From assembly GCA_900757705.1 (NCBI GenBank), contig CAAEOW010000029.1:1-25081 (forward strand): DNA of 25,081 nucleotides. Reading direction: 5' to 3'. The position numbers and the translations under genes were made by a program. Below, one piece after another: positions 17,477-24,173 of this stretch. How positions within the stretch are numbered: position 1 is the first letter of the stretch; each line of letters begins with the position of its first letter. Origin of the DNA: an uncultured Collinsella sp. (GTDB lineage Bacteria; Actinomycetota; Coriobacteriia; Coriobacteriales; Coriobacteriaceae). The notes under the pieces are model-generated. The model searched no databases. It worked only from the letters and a program-made list of their open reading frames with translations, and was not told the DNA's origin.

Positions 17477-18907
17477 ATGACGAACAAAGAGCTGGCTCAA
17501 AAGCTGCTGGACCTTTTGGGCGGTAAAGACAACGTGTTGGCAAACGCGGCGTGCATGACGCGCCTGCGCGTGACCGTCAAAGACACGGGCAACGTCGACA
17601 CGGAGGGTATTAAGGCACTCGACGGCGTGATGGGCTTGGTCGAGGACGACACGATGCAGATCGTGCTGGGTCCGGGCAAGGTGAATAAGGTGCTCGAGGA
17701 GTTCTCCAAGCTCACCGGCCTTGCGAAAGGCGTTGCTGACGAGAGCGTGGTTGACGCTGCGGCCACAAACAAGGCCGCGCAGAAGGCAAAGTACGAGTCC
17801 AAGCCGGTTCAGGCCTTCCTCAAGAAGATTTCCAATGTCTTCGTCGCCCTGCTTCCCGGCATCATTGCGGCTGGCCTCATCAACGGTATCTGCAACGTCA
17901 TTAACGTCTCGACGGCAGGCGCGCTTGCGGGCGAGTGGTGGTACCAGGGCATTCGTTCCATGGGCTGGGCCCTGTTTGCCTATCTGCCCATCTTGGTGGG
18001 CTATAACGCGGCACGTGAGTTTGGTGGATCCGCTGCGCTGGGCGGCATCGCCGGCATGATGTGTATCGCCAACAGTGCCATGCCCCTGCTTGCGCCTGGC
18101 GCGGCTGATCCTGCCACTGCCATTTTGCTGCCGCTCACCAATGCGCAGTACAACCCCGCAGCGGGCGGCATGATCGCGGCTCTTATCGCTGGTGCATTTT
18201 TTGCCTGGATGGAGCGTCAGATTCGCAAGGTTATGCCCAACGCACTCGACACGTTCCTGTCCCCGCTGCTGGTGCTCATCATCGGTGCCTTTGCTCTGAT
18301 GCTCGTCATCCAGCCGGTTGGCGCATGGCTGACGACTGCCATCTTTAGCGTTTTGACCTTTATCTTCGAGAAGCTGGGCGTCCTGGGCGGCTATATCCTG
18401 TCGGCAGGCTTCTTGCCGCTGGTGTCCGTCGGCCTGCATCAGGCGCTCACGCCGATCCACGCTATGCTCAACGATCCCGACGGCGCTACCAAGGGTATCA
18501 ATTACCTGCTGCCCATCCTTATGATGGCTGGCGGCGGTCAGGTCGGTGCCGGTCTGGCGCTGTACTTTAAGACCAAGAACGCCAAGCTCAAGAAGTACGT
18601 CGCCGAGTCCATTCCCGTTGGAATCCTGGGTGTGGGCGAGCCTCTGATGTATGCTGTTACGCTGCCGCTCGTTCGTCCGTTTGTGACGGCCTGCCTGGGT
18701 GCCGGATTTGGTGGCGCGCTCGCGGCGCTGCTTCACATCGGCACGGTTTCTCAGGGCGTTTCCGGTCTGTTTGGCCTGCTGATCGTCGTTCCTGGCCAGC
18801 AGCTCGGCTACGTTGCCGCTATGCTGCTTGCCTATGCCGCCGGCTTTGTCCTGACGTGGTTCTTTGGCGTCGACGAGCAGAAGATCAACGAGTTCTTTGG
18901 CGAGTAG
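17477..18907 (+). CDS. murP: PTS EIIBC component, MurNAc/glucose family (MurP-type)
   Basis: This is a phosphotransferase permease that imports and phosphorylates a sugar. The 476 residues begin with an EIIB domain (about 1-85) whose phosphorylated cysteine is C26 in ANAACMTRLRVTV. A linker follows, then an EIIC domain with about ten hydrophobic segments (FVALLPGIIAAGLINGICNV to the end), including GVGEPLMYAVTLPLVRPF. No EIIA domain is present, as in known MurP, which borrows a general EIIA-Glc. Start ATG 17477 has AAGGAGGAG upstream. Position after murQ and before mupG makes MurNAc or MurNAc-GlcNAc the likely substrate; another amino sugar or glucoside cannot be excluded from sequence alone. 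Confidence 0.9.
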   Translation: MTNKELAQKLLDLLGGKDNVLANAACMTRLRVTVKDTGNVDTEGIKALDGVMGLVEDDTMQIVLGPGKVNKVLEEFSKLTGLAKGVADESVVDAAATNKAAQKAKYESKPVQAFLKKISNVFVALLPGIIAAGLINGICNVINVSTAGALAGEWWYQGIRSMGWALFAYLPILVGYNAAREFGGSAALGGIAGMMCIANSAMPLLAPGAADPATAILLPLTNAQYNPAAGGMIAALIAGAFFAWMERQIRKVMPNALDTFLSPLLVLIIGAFALMLVIQPVGAWLTTAIFSVLTFIFEKLGVLGGYILSAGFLPLVSVGLHQALTPIHAMLNDPDGATKGINYLLPILMMAGGGQVGAGLALYFKTKNAKLKKYVAESIPVGILGVGEPLMYAVTLPLVRPFVTACLGAGFGGALAALLHIGTVSQGVSGLFGLLIVVPGQQLGYVAAMLLAYAAGFVLTWFFGVDEQKINEFFGE

Positions 18908-18974
18908 TTTGATATCGCGAGCCGTGTTGCTCAGAGCTCGCGGCGCGCGGCAGATTTCTTGATGCTATGGTTGT

Positions 18975-19008
18975 GCCGGCGGGGCTAACTGCTCCGCCGG
19001 CCTTTTTT
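18975..19008 (+). terminator. Strong terminator between murP and mupG
   Basis: An 11-bp stem pairs GCCGGCGGGGC (18975-18985) with GCTCCGCCGGC (18991-19001), with one G.T pair and a 5-nt loop. Six T follow (19003-19008). The mupG ribosome binding site AAAGGAG starts in the next base. It should lower mupG expression relative to the upstream genes, or be regulated. Confidence 0.9.
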
Positions 19009-19024
19009 AAAGGAGCGTTGAAGC

Positions 19025-20077
19025 GTGAAAACGGGTATTTCGATTTATCTTTCCAGCCCTCTGCAGGATATTGAGCGGACGATTGAGCGTGGCGCCGCGG
19101 CGGGTGCACGCTATGCGTTCACCTCGCTGCATATTCCCGAGGATGGGGGAGCGGCGTATGCCGATAAGGTCCGTCATGTACTGTCGCTGCTTTCCGCCCA
19201 CGGCATTGCGCTCATTGCCGATGTGGGACCGCGCACGTGCGATTTGCTCGGGCTTGAGCGTATCGAGGACCTGCGCGATCTGGGGTTGGAATACCTTCGT
19301 TTGGACTATGGCTTTAGCGCCCAGCGGGTCGCGGAGCTGTCCGGTGTATTTCGCATTGTGGTCAATGCATCGACGGTGAGTTCTGATGAAATCGCATCGT
19401 GGCGTGAGGCCGGTGCCGATGTGACTCGTTTTGCCGCCTGCCACAATTTTTACCCCAAGCCTTATACCGGTTTAGCTCTGGAGGACATTGCTCGGGTGAA
19501 TCTTCGTCTTGCGGCGCTTGGATTCGAAATCATGGCTTTTGTGCCGGGTGATGCTAACGTTCGCGGGCCGGTATTCGAGGGACTGCCGACGGTTGAGGCG
19601 CAGCGCGGTCGCGCGTCAAAGGTTGCTCTCAATATGCTTGTGCTTGCACATGGCGCCGATTGCGACATTGTGTTGGTCGGCGACCCCGATCTTTCCGATG
19701 CGGGCTGGACGCAGTTTGCTCATGTTTCCACCGGATACGTGGACCTGCAATGCGAGCTTGAGCCCGGTTATGCCTATGTACGTGGGCAGATTCATCACGA
19801 CCGACCCGATTCGAGCACCCTCATCTTTAGGTCTCAGGAGTCGCGTACGACGCTTAAGCCGGATTCCGTGCCGATGGATGCCGGTGCCGGCCTGTCACGA
19901 AAGACGGGGTCGATCGCTGTGAGCAATAGCGGCTATGGGCGCTACGAAGGCGAGCTTGAGATTGCGCGGGTCGATCTTCCCGGTGACGAGCGCATGAACG
20001 TTGCGGGTCATATCACGCCCGAGGCAATGGAGCTGCTGCCGTTCATCAAACGCGGATTCGGGGTACGGTTCGTTTAG
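19025..20077 (+). CDS. mupG: DUF871/MupG family 6-phospho-N-acetylmuramidase
   Basis: The 350-residue protein has a TIM-barrel part (MKTGISIYLSSPLQDIERTI at the start, FTSLHIPED, then IADVGPRTCDLLG and LEYLRLDYGF) and a C-terminal small domain. This is the DUF871 family. Its S. aureus member MupG hydrolyses MurNAc-6-phosphate-GlcNAc, the disaccharide brought in by MurP. Clustering with a MurQ and a PTS EIIBC is the same as in S. aureus and supports that role. The start is GTG 19025, with AAAGGAG (19009-19015) 9 nt upstream. The gene is co-directional with murP but separated from it by a strong terminator. It ends in TAG. Confidence 0.9.
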   Translation: MKTGISIYLSSPLQDIERTIERGAAAGARYAFTSLHIPEDGGAAYADKVRHVLSLLSAHGIALIADVGPRTCDLLGLERIEDLRDLGLEYLRLDYGFSAQRVAELSGVFRIVVNASTVSSDEIASWREAGADVTRFAACHNFYPKPYTGLALEDIARVNLRLAALGFEIMAFVPGDANVRGPVFEGLPTVEAQRGRASKVALNMLVLAHGADCDIVLVGDPDLSDAGWTQFAHVSTGYVDLQCELEPGYAYVRGQIHHDRPDSSTLIFRSQESRTTLKPDSVPMDAGAGLSRKTGSIAVSNSGYGRYEGELEIARVDLPGDERMNVAGHITPEAMELLPFIKRGFGVRFV

Positions 20078-20169
20078 CGTGTGACCCGTGGGCTACAATT
20101 GGCCCATCATGCGAAGGCGCCTCGTGTGGCGTGTGTCTGCGTTGGCCGATCTATATTCGGAGGATTTCC

Positions 20170-20529
20170 ATGACCGTACTGTTTGTTGAATATCCCAAGT
20201 GCTCGACCTGTAAGAAGGCCAAGGCATGGCTGGACGAACACGGGGTAGAGTATATCGACCGCGATATCGTTTTGGACAATCCCACGGCTGATGAGCTTGC
20301 GACCTGGATTGCTCGTTCGGGACTGCCGGTGCGGCGCTTCTTTAATTCGTCGGGCATGAAATATCGAGAGCTGGGCCTGAAGGCGCGTCTAGATGCGGGC
20401 ATGACGGATCGGGAGTGCTACGAGCTGCTGGCGACCGACGGCATGCTGGTTAAGCGTCCGCTGTTGGTGGGCGACGACTTTGCGATTCCCGGCTTTAGGG
20501 AATCGGCTTGGGTCGAGGCGTTGCTGTAG
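20170..20529 (+). CDS. Spx/ArsC family thioredoxin-fold protein
   Basis: The 119-residue protein belongs to the ArsC/Spx/YffB superfamily. The N-terminal CxxC (C11-S-T-C14, in YPKCSTCKKAKAWL) is followed by IDRDIVLDNPTADEL, RRFFNSSGMKYREL and VKRPLLVGDDFAIPGF, all in the family order. The length fits YffB/Spx-like reductases. Nothing in the context (no ars genes) supports arsenate reduction, and true Spx function (RNA polymerase binding) cannot be assigned. ATG 20170 follows CGGAGGA, while the frame start at 20131 has no ribosome site. A TACAAT box at 20094 may be its -10. It ends in TAG. Confidence 0.9.
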   Translation: MTVLFVEYPKCSTCKKAKAWLDEHGVEYIDRDIVLDNPTADELATWIARSGLPVRRFFNSSGMKYRELGLKARLDAGMTDRECYELLATDGMLVKRPLLVGDDFAIPGFRESAWVEALL

Positions 20530-20601
20530 CGGCTGCGGAAAGTGCGACCCGTTTTGAGTGCTCAGGGTGGGACGTGTTTTCCATCGGCGGGCTCGCTCGG
20601 C

Positions 20602-21012
20602 TCAATCATCGAGCTGTGCCCATTCGTGCGGATCGTAGACCTTTACGTGCTTGTTGGGCTTGCCGCTCCAGTACTCCTCGTCCATAAAGGGCAGATATGC
20701 CTGAACGCCGGGGCAGATAAAGGGAATCCGCTGCTGTTGCAGTCGCTCGCGCTGTCGCTGCTCCAGGTGCGCCTCGGATATGACAGTCGGCATACCGGAC
20801 AGCTCGACGAGGCTTGCCTGGATTCGCTTAAGGTCGGGGAGTCCCGCGTGCCATGACATCCGCATGATCAAAAAGGATGCACGGCGGTAGTTTGCCTGCA
20901 TCACCGTGATGGCGGGGCGCAGAGTGGGATGGATTTTGTCCCGTTCGGGCCAAAGGTCAGCAGTGATCTCGAGGCCCAGGGTCTCCCATAGGTAATCAAG
21001 CTCTTCGTCCAT
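20602..21012 (-). CDS. Hypothetical protein (PFICPGVQAYLPF motif)
   Basis: This is a 136-residue soluble protein starting MDEELDYLWETLGLEI. No catalytic motif is visible. The stretch RERLQQQRIPFICPGVQAYL resembles the IPFI-PG-Q-YLPFL segment found in a group of larger winged-helix (MarR-like) proteins, recalled from memory and not checked. If so, this would be the N-terminal half alone, lacking the DNA-binding part. The start at 21012 is supported by GAGG just upstream on the minus strand; the longer frame begins with TTG at 21033. It is convergent with the Spx-like gene, with 72 nt between stops and no clear terminator. It ends in TGA. Confidence 0.6.
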   Translation of the reverse strand: MDEELDYLWETLGLEITADLWPERDKIHPTLRPAITVMQANYRRASFLIMRMSWHAGLPDLKRIQASLVELSGMPTVISEAHLEQRQRERLQQQRIPFICPGVQAYLPFMDEEYWSGKPNKHVKVYDPHEWAQLDD

Positions 21013-21081
21013 GGCGCCTCGATATCCGTGCAATGATGACGGTTCGATTGTGCCATCAGCCGTGAGTGCTGCATTGTTGTA

Positions 21082-21098
21082 ATCTACCAGCGGTAGAT
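21082..21098. promoter_or_regulatory. 17-bp perfect palindrome (candidate operator)
   Basis: ATCTACC (21082-21088) and GGTAGAT (21092-21098) are perfect complements around AGC. It lies 70 bp upstream of the minus-strand hypothetical gene and 107 bp before the tRNA promoter. The shape and size fit a dimeric repressor site. Confidence 0.35.
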
Positions 21099-21204
21099 GC
21101 GGGATGTTTTACGGGCTTTGGCGCCGTACGTGTCGCTGGCGCTTCACAGGTCCTTCACGTGTTGGCCGTATTTGACTGAATTTCAAAAAAGTCAAAATTG
21201 GGGC

Positions 21205-21233
21205 TTGCGTCACGGCCGGACTTCCCGTATATT
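21205..21233 (+). promoter_or_regulatory. Promoter of the tRNA-Gln/tRNA-Glu unit
   Basis: A -35 TTGCGT (21205-21210) and a -10 TATATT (21228-21233) are separated by 17 bp, with the tRNA starting 45 nt downstream of the -10. A perfect TTTGACT/AGTCAAA inverted repeat (21171-21177 and 21190-21196) lies just upstream. Confidence 0.65.
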
Positions 21234-21277
21234 TCTTTCTTGCGCAAAGGCACAGCCGAGCGCAGCGATGCAGTCAT

Positions 21278-21351
21278 TGGGATGTCGTCTAATGGCAGGA
21301 CAGCGGATTCTGGTTCCGTCAATGGGGGTTCGACTCCCTCCATCCCAGCCA
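21278..21351 (+). tRNA. tRNA-Gln (CUG anticodon)
   Basis: The cloverleaf is complete: acceptor TGGGATG/CATCCCA, D arm with GTCTAATGGCAGGAC, anticodon stem GCGGA/TCCGT with loop TTCTGGT (anticodon CTG), T arm GGGGG-TTCGACT-CCCTC, discriminator G and an encoded CCA. It is 74 nt. It reads CAG codons. Confidence 0.95.
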
Positions 21352-21368
21352 TTGCATTTGCTACATAT

Positions 21369-21445
21369 GGCCCGTTCGTCTAGCGGTTTAGGACGCCGCC
21401 CTCTCAAGGCGGAGATCACCAGTTCGAATCTGGTACGGGCTACCA
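21369..21445 (+). tRNA. tRNA-Glu (CUC anticodon)
   Basis: The cloverleaf is complete: acceptor GGCCCGT/ACGGGCT, D arm TCTAGCGGTTTAGGA, anticodon stem CCGCC/GGCGG with loop CTCTCAA (anticodon CTC), T arm with GTTCGAATC, discriminator A and an encoded CCA. It is 77 nt, 17 nt after tRNA-Gln, so both are probably cut from one transcript. Confidence 0.95.
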
Positions 21446-21455
21446 AAATTGAACG

Positions 21456-21484
21456 CCCGGGCCTCGTAAGAGACCCGGGTTTTG
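21456..21484 (+). terminator. Terminator of the tRNA transcript
   Basis: CCCGGGCCTC (21456-21465) pairs with GAGACCCGGG (21470-21479) with one mismatch and loop GTAA. TTTT follows, 11 nt after the tRNA-Glu 3' end. Confidence 0.88.
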
Positions 21485-21542
21485 TGTATTGACCGATATT
21501 TAAGGCGCGCGTTGAGTCTGCCGCCCGGACCGAGGAGTTGTC

Positions 21543-22460
21543 ATGGACCTGCCTATCAGCTTGGAAGACATCACGTATGCCGAGAACTATCTGGCGCAGG
21601 GCGACCTGGCTACGGCGACGCCGCTGCTGGAGCGCCTGGTGGAGCTCGCCGAGGAGTATATCGACGCCGAGTGCAAGACGGAGGAGAAGCGCCAGTACTT
21701 TAGCTTCGACAGCAAGTTTGAGCGCCTGGCCTATCGCCGTGTGGAGAAGGATCCGCGCGAGCTGGTGCAGGTCGAGGTTCCCTTTGACCGCCTGTACTCC
21801 GACATGGCGTTTGCCTACATTCGCCAGCAGGATTATGTGAGTGCTCGGAATGCCCTGATGCAGGCCGTGCGTTGGGATCCCATGAACTGCAACTATCGCT
21901 TGGACTTGGCCGAGCTGTTCCGCGCGCTCGAGGACAAGCAGGAGTGGGCATCGCTCTCGTTCTCGGTGCTGGAGCGCGCGAGCGACGGTAAGTGCGCCGC
22001 ACGCGCCTACACCAACTTGGGTCAGTACTTCTTGGAGCCCGAGACCGAGAACATTTCGGCTGCCGTGGGCTGCGCGCGTCTGGCGCTGCGCCTGGCGCCC
22101 AACGATGCGCATACGACGCGCCTGCTCAACAAGATCCATACCACCTATCCGGATGCCGCGGACGAGAGTGACGACCATGTGATGGGTGAGCTCGCCCTGC
22201 AGGGCGTGCCGACCTCGCCTTCGGCCGAGATTGCCATCTGCCTGATCATGTGTGCGACCGATGCTGCAAGCGACGGCGACAAGCAGGAGGCTACGCGCCT
22301 GACGGTGTGTGCTCGCGATTTGGTGGGCGAGGAGGCCTGCGCGGCGATTATCAAACTGGTGCGCGAGAGCGATGCCGAGCTTAATGCCGAGCGCAGGGCA
22401 AAGCGCGAGGCTGCGGGCTCAAACGCCGATGGCGCCAAGGAGGCCGGCGATGCCCAGTAA
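21543..22460 (+). CDS. TPR-repeat protein of unknown function
   Basis: This is a 305-residue soluble protein with degenerate tetratricopeptide repeats: ENYLAQGDLATATPLLERLV near residue 14, MAFAYIRQQDYVSARNALMQAVRWDP near 90-115, and AVGCARLALRLAPNDAHTTRLL near 180. The C-terminal 40 residues are charged (Asp, Glu, Arg, Ala) and probably disordered. TPR proteins are scaffolds for protein contacts, and no partner is indicated. The start ATG follows GAGGAG. Its 3' end overlaps smpB by 11 nt and contains the smpB ribosome binding site AAGGAGG, so its translation is coupled to SmpB. A link to trans-translation is possible but unproven. Confidence 0.85.
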   Translation: MDLPISLEDITYAENYLAQGDLATATPLLERLVELAEEYIDAECKTEEKRQYFSFDSKFERLAYRRVEKDPRELVQVEVPFDRLYSDMAFAYIRQQDYVSARNALMQAVRWDPMNCNYRLDLAELFRALEDKQEWASLSFSVLERASDGKCAARAYTNLGQYFLEPETENISAAVGCARLALRLAPNDAHTTRLLNKIHTTYPDAADESDDHVMGELALQGVPTSPSAEIAICLIMCATDAASDGDKQEATRLTVCARDLVGEEACAAIIKLVRESDAELNAERRAKREAAGSNADGAKEAGDAQ

Positions 22461-22920
22461 GCGCGAGCGCAAGCTCATTTCCAAGAATCGCTCGGCACAT
22501 CACGAGTACTTTATCGATGAGACGTTTGAGTGCGGTATTGAGCTGAGCGGTACCGAGGTCAAGTCGATTCGCGAGCGCGCGTGCCAGATTACCGATACCT
22601 TCGCACTGATTCGTGGTGGGGAGTGCTGGCTCGTCGGCCTGCATATCCACCCTTATAGCCATGGTGGCGTGTGGAATCGCGATCCCGACCGTCGGCGCCG
22701 TCTGCTGCTGCACCGCAAGGAGATCGACTTTCTTGACGGCAAACTTCGCAACCGCGGCTATGCGCTGGTGCCGCTGGAGCTCTACTTTAATACCGACGGC
22801 CGCGTAAAGCTGCTGCTGGGCCTAGGCCGCGGCAAGAAGCTTTACGACAAGCGCGAGGATATGGCCAAGCGCGATGTCCAGCGCGAGATCGACCGCGCCC
22901 TCAAGGAACGCAACCGCTGA
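22450..22920 (+). CDS. smpB: SsrA-binding protein SmpB
   Basis: SmpB brings tmRNA (SsrA) to stalled ribosomes for trans-translation. The 156 residues match the family length. Visible are KRERKLISKNRSAHHEYFID, ECGIELSGTEVKSIRERACQ, the RRRLLLHRKEIDFL segment, LVPLELYF, and the C-terminal tail KLLLGLGRGKKLYDKREDMA that enters the decoding centre. I chose ATG 22450 because AAGGAGG lies just upstream and the protein starts like other SmpBs; the longer frame from 22309 overlaps the TPR gene. No tmRNA gene follows within the window. A 67-bp repeat begins 13 nt after the TGA stop. Confidence 0.97.
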   Translation: MPSKRERKLISKNRSAHHEYFIDETFECGIELSGTEVKSIRERACQITDTFALIRGGECWLVGLHIHPYSHGGVWNRDPDRRRRLLLHRKEIDFLDGKLRNRGYALVPLELYFNTDGRVKLLLGLGRGKKLYDKREDMAKRDVQREIDRALKERNR

Positions 22921-22932
22921 CCGTCCTTCATA

Positions 22933-22999
22933 AGTTGCGGTGGAATACGGACTGTTTTGCCTGTTTGAGGGGCTATTCAGTCCTTATTTCACCGCAACT
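22933..22999. repeat. 67-bp inverted-repeat element, family A, copy 3
   Basis: AGTTGCGGTGGAATACGGAC at the left end pairs with the complementary right end (GTCCTTATTTCACCGCAACT, ending 22999), with two changes within the arms. It has the same length as copies 1 and 2, and its GGACTGTTTTGCC matches copy 1. It sits between smpB and the flavin reductase-like gene. Reading through it gives a spurious N-terminal extension for that gene. Confidence 0.85.
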
Positions 23000-23026
23000 G
23001 CGGGCGTCTCATCTTGCTTATACTGT

Positions 23027-23046
23027 TTTGACACATATGTCTCAAA
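23027..23046. promoter_or_regulatory. 20-bp near-perfect palindrome (candidate operator)
   Basis: TTTGACACATATGTCTCAAA is symmetric at every position except one mismatched pair (C/C). A TATACT -10-like box lies just before it at 23019-23024, so the palindrome would overlap the transcription start. That placement fits a repressor site controlling the flavin reductase-like gene. Confidence 0.45.
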
Positions 23047-23077
23047 GGTGGTGTCCGTTGTGGGCGCCGCCTTTTTT
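23044..23077 (+). terminator. Intrinsic terminator in the leader of the flavin reductase-like gene
   Basis: GGTGGTGTCC (23047-23056) pairs with GGGCGCCGCC (23062-23071), with three G.T pairs. The stem is extended by AAA/TTT and followed by six T (23072-23077). It lies downstream of the TATACT box and 52 nt before the start codon, so it may attenuate the gene. Alternatively it ends the smpB transcript. Confidence 0.8.
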
Positions 23078-23128
23078 GTGGGTACATACATCCATGAGGT
23101 TCCAACCCGGGTTAGGGGAGTGATTGTT

Positions 23129-23632
23129 ATGGACAAAACTGCGTTCTTTACCATGCCGAGCGGTCTGTACGTGGTGAGCGCCGCGGCAGACGGGCTGCGC
23201 GCCGGCTGCGTCATCAACACTGCGGTGCAGGTGACGTCCATGCCGCCGCGCATTTCGGTTGCCGTGAACAAGGACAACGTCACCTCGGGCGTCATCGCTT
23301 CGGCCAAAGCGTTCGCGCTGACCGTGATCGATCAGACCGCCGATATGCTCTACATCGGTAACTTTGGGTTCCGCACTAGCAGCGATTATGACAAGTTTGC
23401 CAAATACGAGACCCGCGAGACGGCTCTGGGCATGCCCTATGTGCCCGAGCACGCGGCGGCCCTGTTTAGCTGCCATTTGATCGACACTGTGGATGTTGGC
23501 ACGCATCTACTGTTTATCGGCGAGGTCGAGGATGCCGAGCGCTTGAGTGACGAGACGCCGCTCACCTACGATTACTACCATAAGGTCCTGAAGGGCAAGA
23601 CGCCTCCGAAGGCGTCCTCGTATCAAGGCTAG
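23129..23632 (+). CDS. Flavin reductase-like (FMN-binding split-barrel) protein
   Basis: The 167-residue protein matches the flavin reductase-like domain. MPSGLYVVSAAADGLRAGCV at the start, INTAVQVTSMPPRISVAVNK and ASAKAFALTVIDQTAD form the first beta-barrel half. HAAALFSCHLIDTVDVGTHL and LLFIGEVEDAERL form the second. Such proteins bind FMN and pass electrons from NAD(P)H or to rubredoxin-type partners. High-molecular-weight rubredoxin of acetogens fuses this domain to a rubredoxin, and here a rubredoxin gene follows 90 nt downstream, which suggests the same pairing as separate proteins. Start ATG 23129 has AGGGGAG upstream; the frame continues back through a repeat element and is not used there. 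It ends in TAG. Confidence 0.88.
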   Translation: MDKTAFFTMPSGLYVVSAAADGLRAGCVINTAVQVTSMPPRISVAVNKDNVTSGVIASAKAFALTVIDQTADMLYIGNFGFRTSSDYDKFAKYETRETALGMPYVPEHAAALFSCHLIDTVDVGTHLLFIGEVEDAERLSDETPLTYDYYHKVLKGKTPPKASSYQG

Positions 23633-23649
23633 AAATGTTTTAAAAATAC

Positions 23650-23677
23650 TTGCATTATATTATTGAGAATCTATACT
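23650..23677 (+). promoter_or_regulatory. Promoter of the rubredoxin gene
   Basis: A -35 TTGCAT (23650-23655) and a -10 TATACT (23672-23677) are separated by 16 bp. They sit in an unusually AT-rich stretch (23635-23690) within this GC-rich region, 45 nt before the start codon. So rubredoxin can be transcribed apart from the flavin reductase-like gene. Confidence 0.7.
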
Positions 23678-23721
23678 GATAAATGAAGTACATCACCAGT
23701 CGCGTTTGAGAGGAGAACATC

Positions 23722-23865
23722 ATGGCTGAGGAGAAGAAGACGTATAAGTTCGTGTGCGTCGTTTGCGGTTACGAGGTTGAGGTCGATACGCCCGAGCTGC
23801 CCGAGGATTATGTGTGCCCGGTGTGCGGCGTCGGTCCCGATCAGTTTGAGCTCGTCGAGGAGTAG
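23722..23865 (+). CDS. Short rubredoxin-like electron carrier
   Basis: This 47-residue protein is below the length cut-off of most ORF scans. Four cysteines form the Fe(SCys)4 site: C12 and C15 in FVCVVCGYEVEVD, and C32 and C35 in LPEDYVCPVCGVGPDQFELV. Standard rubredoxins have about 52-54 residues and roughly 26 residues between the two CxxC pairs; here only 16 separate them, and the usual Trp before the second pair is Tyr. The protein could carry one electron between the neighbouring flavin reductase-like protein and oxygen- or peroxide-detoxifying enzymes not seen here. The start follows GAGAGGAG. It ends in TAG, followed by a strong terminator. Confidence 0.93.
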   Translation: MAEEKKTYKFVCVVCGYEVEVDTPELPEDYVCPVCGVGPDQFELVEE

Positions 23866-23905
23866 CTCGTCGGCACGCGGCTCACGGCAACACATAGCTC
23901 TGTCC

Positions 23906-23942
23906 AAGGGCCCCGGTCGAATTCTCGGCCGGGGCCCTTTTC
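23906..23942 (+). terminator. Terminator of the rubredoxin gene
   Basis: A perfect 11-bp stem, AAGGGCCCCGG (23906-23916) with CCGGGGCCCTT (23929-23939), has a 12-nt loop and is followed by TTTT. In the 308-nt gap to the next gene, only the two family C repeats follow. Confidence 0.93.
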
Positions 23943-24006
23943 CTCCGCCCCTAAGGGATCACGGTTGCTGTTGGCCGATCCTGTCTGTTGTGAGTCCGGC
24001 CGACCT

Positions 24007-24069
24007 TTTGTCTCAATCTGTAACATCTAACGGTGGAAATTGGGTCCACTTGTTACAGATTGAGACAAA
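24007..24069. repeat. Hairpin repeat, family C, copy 1
   Basis: TTTGTCTCAATCTGTAAC (24007-24024) and GTTACAGATTGAGACAAA (24052-24069) are a perfect 18-bp inverted repeat around a 27-nt loop. The loop contains its own GTGGA/TCCAC stem. It lies between the convergent rubredoxin and Nramp genes. Confidence 0.85.
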
Positions 24070-24090
24070 CGGAGCTGTCCCTCGGAATGA

Positions 24091-24145
24091 TCTCGATCTG
24101 TAACATCTAACGGCTCGAAACGGGTCTTCCTGTTACAGATCGAGA
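24091..24145. repeat. Hairpin repeat, family C, copy 2
   Basis: TCTCGATCTGTAAC (24091-24104) and GTTACAGATCGAGA (24132-24145) are a perfect 14-bp inverted repeat with the same 27-nt loop size. It shares CTGTAACATCTAACGG with copy 1. One base pair differs between the copies and changes on both arms (A-T to G-C), so pairing is preserved. Confidence 0.85.
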
Positions 24146-24173
24146 CGTTTGCCTGGGTAGGTGCCCCGTCCCA

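Noticed and set aside
21155..21492. Open frames across the tRNA pair on both strands
   Set aside because: They are by-products of the two tRNA genes, whose cloverleaves are complete. The MAGMEGVEPP-type frame is a well-known tRNA shadow.
22940..23128. N-terminal extension of the flavin reductase-like protein
   Set aside because: It reads through the 67-bp repeat, the palindrome and the terminator. The RBS-supported ATG at 23129 matches the start of the domain.
22921..23128. tmRNA gene next to smpB
   Set aside because: The gap is only about 208 nt and is filled by a repeat, a palindrome and a terminator. There is no tRNA-Ala-like end or tag-coding frame.
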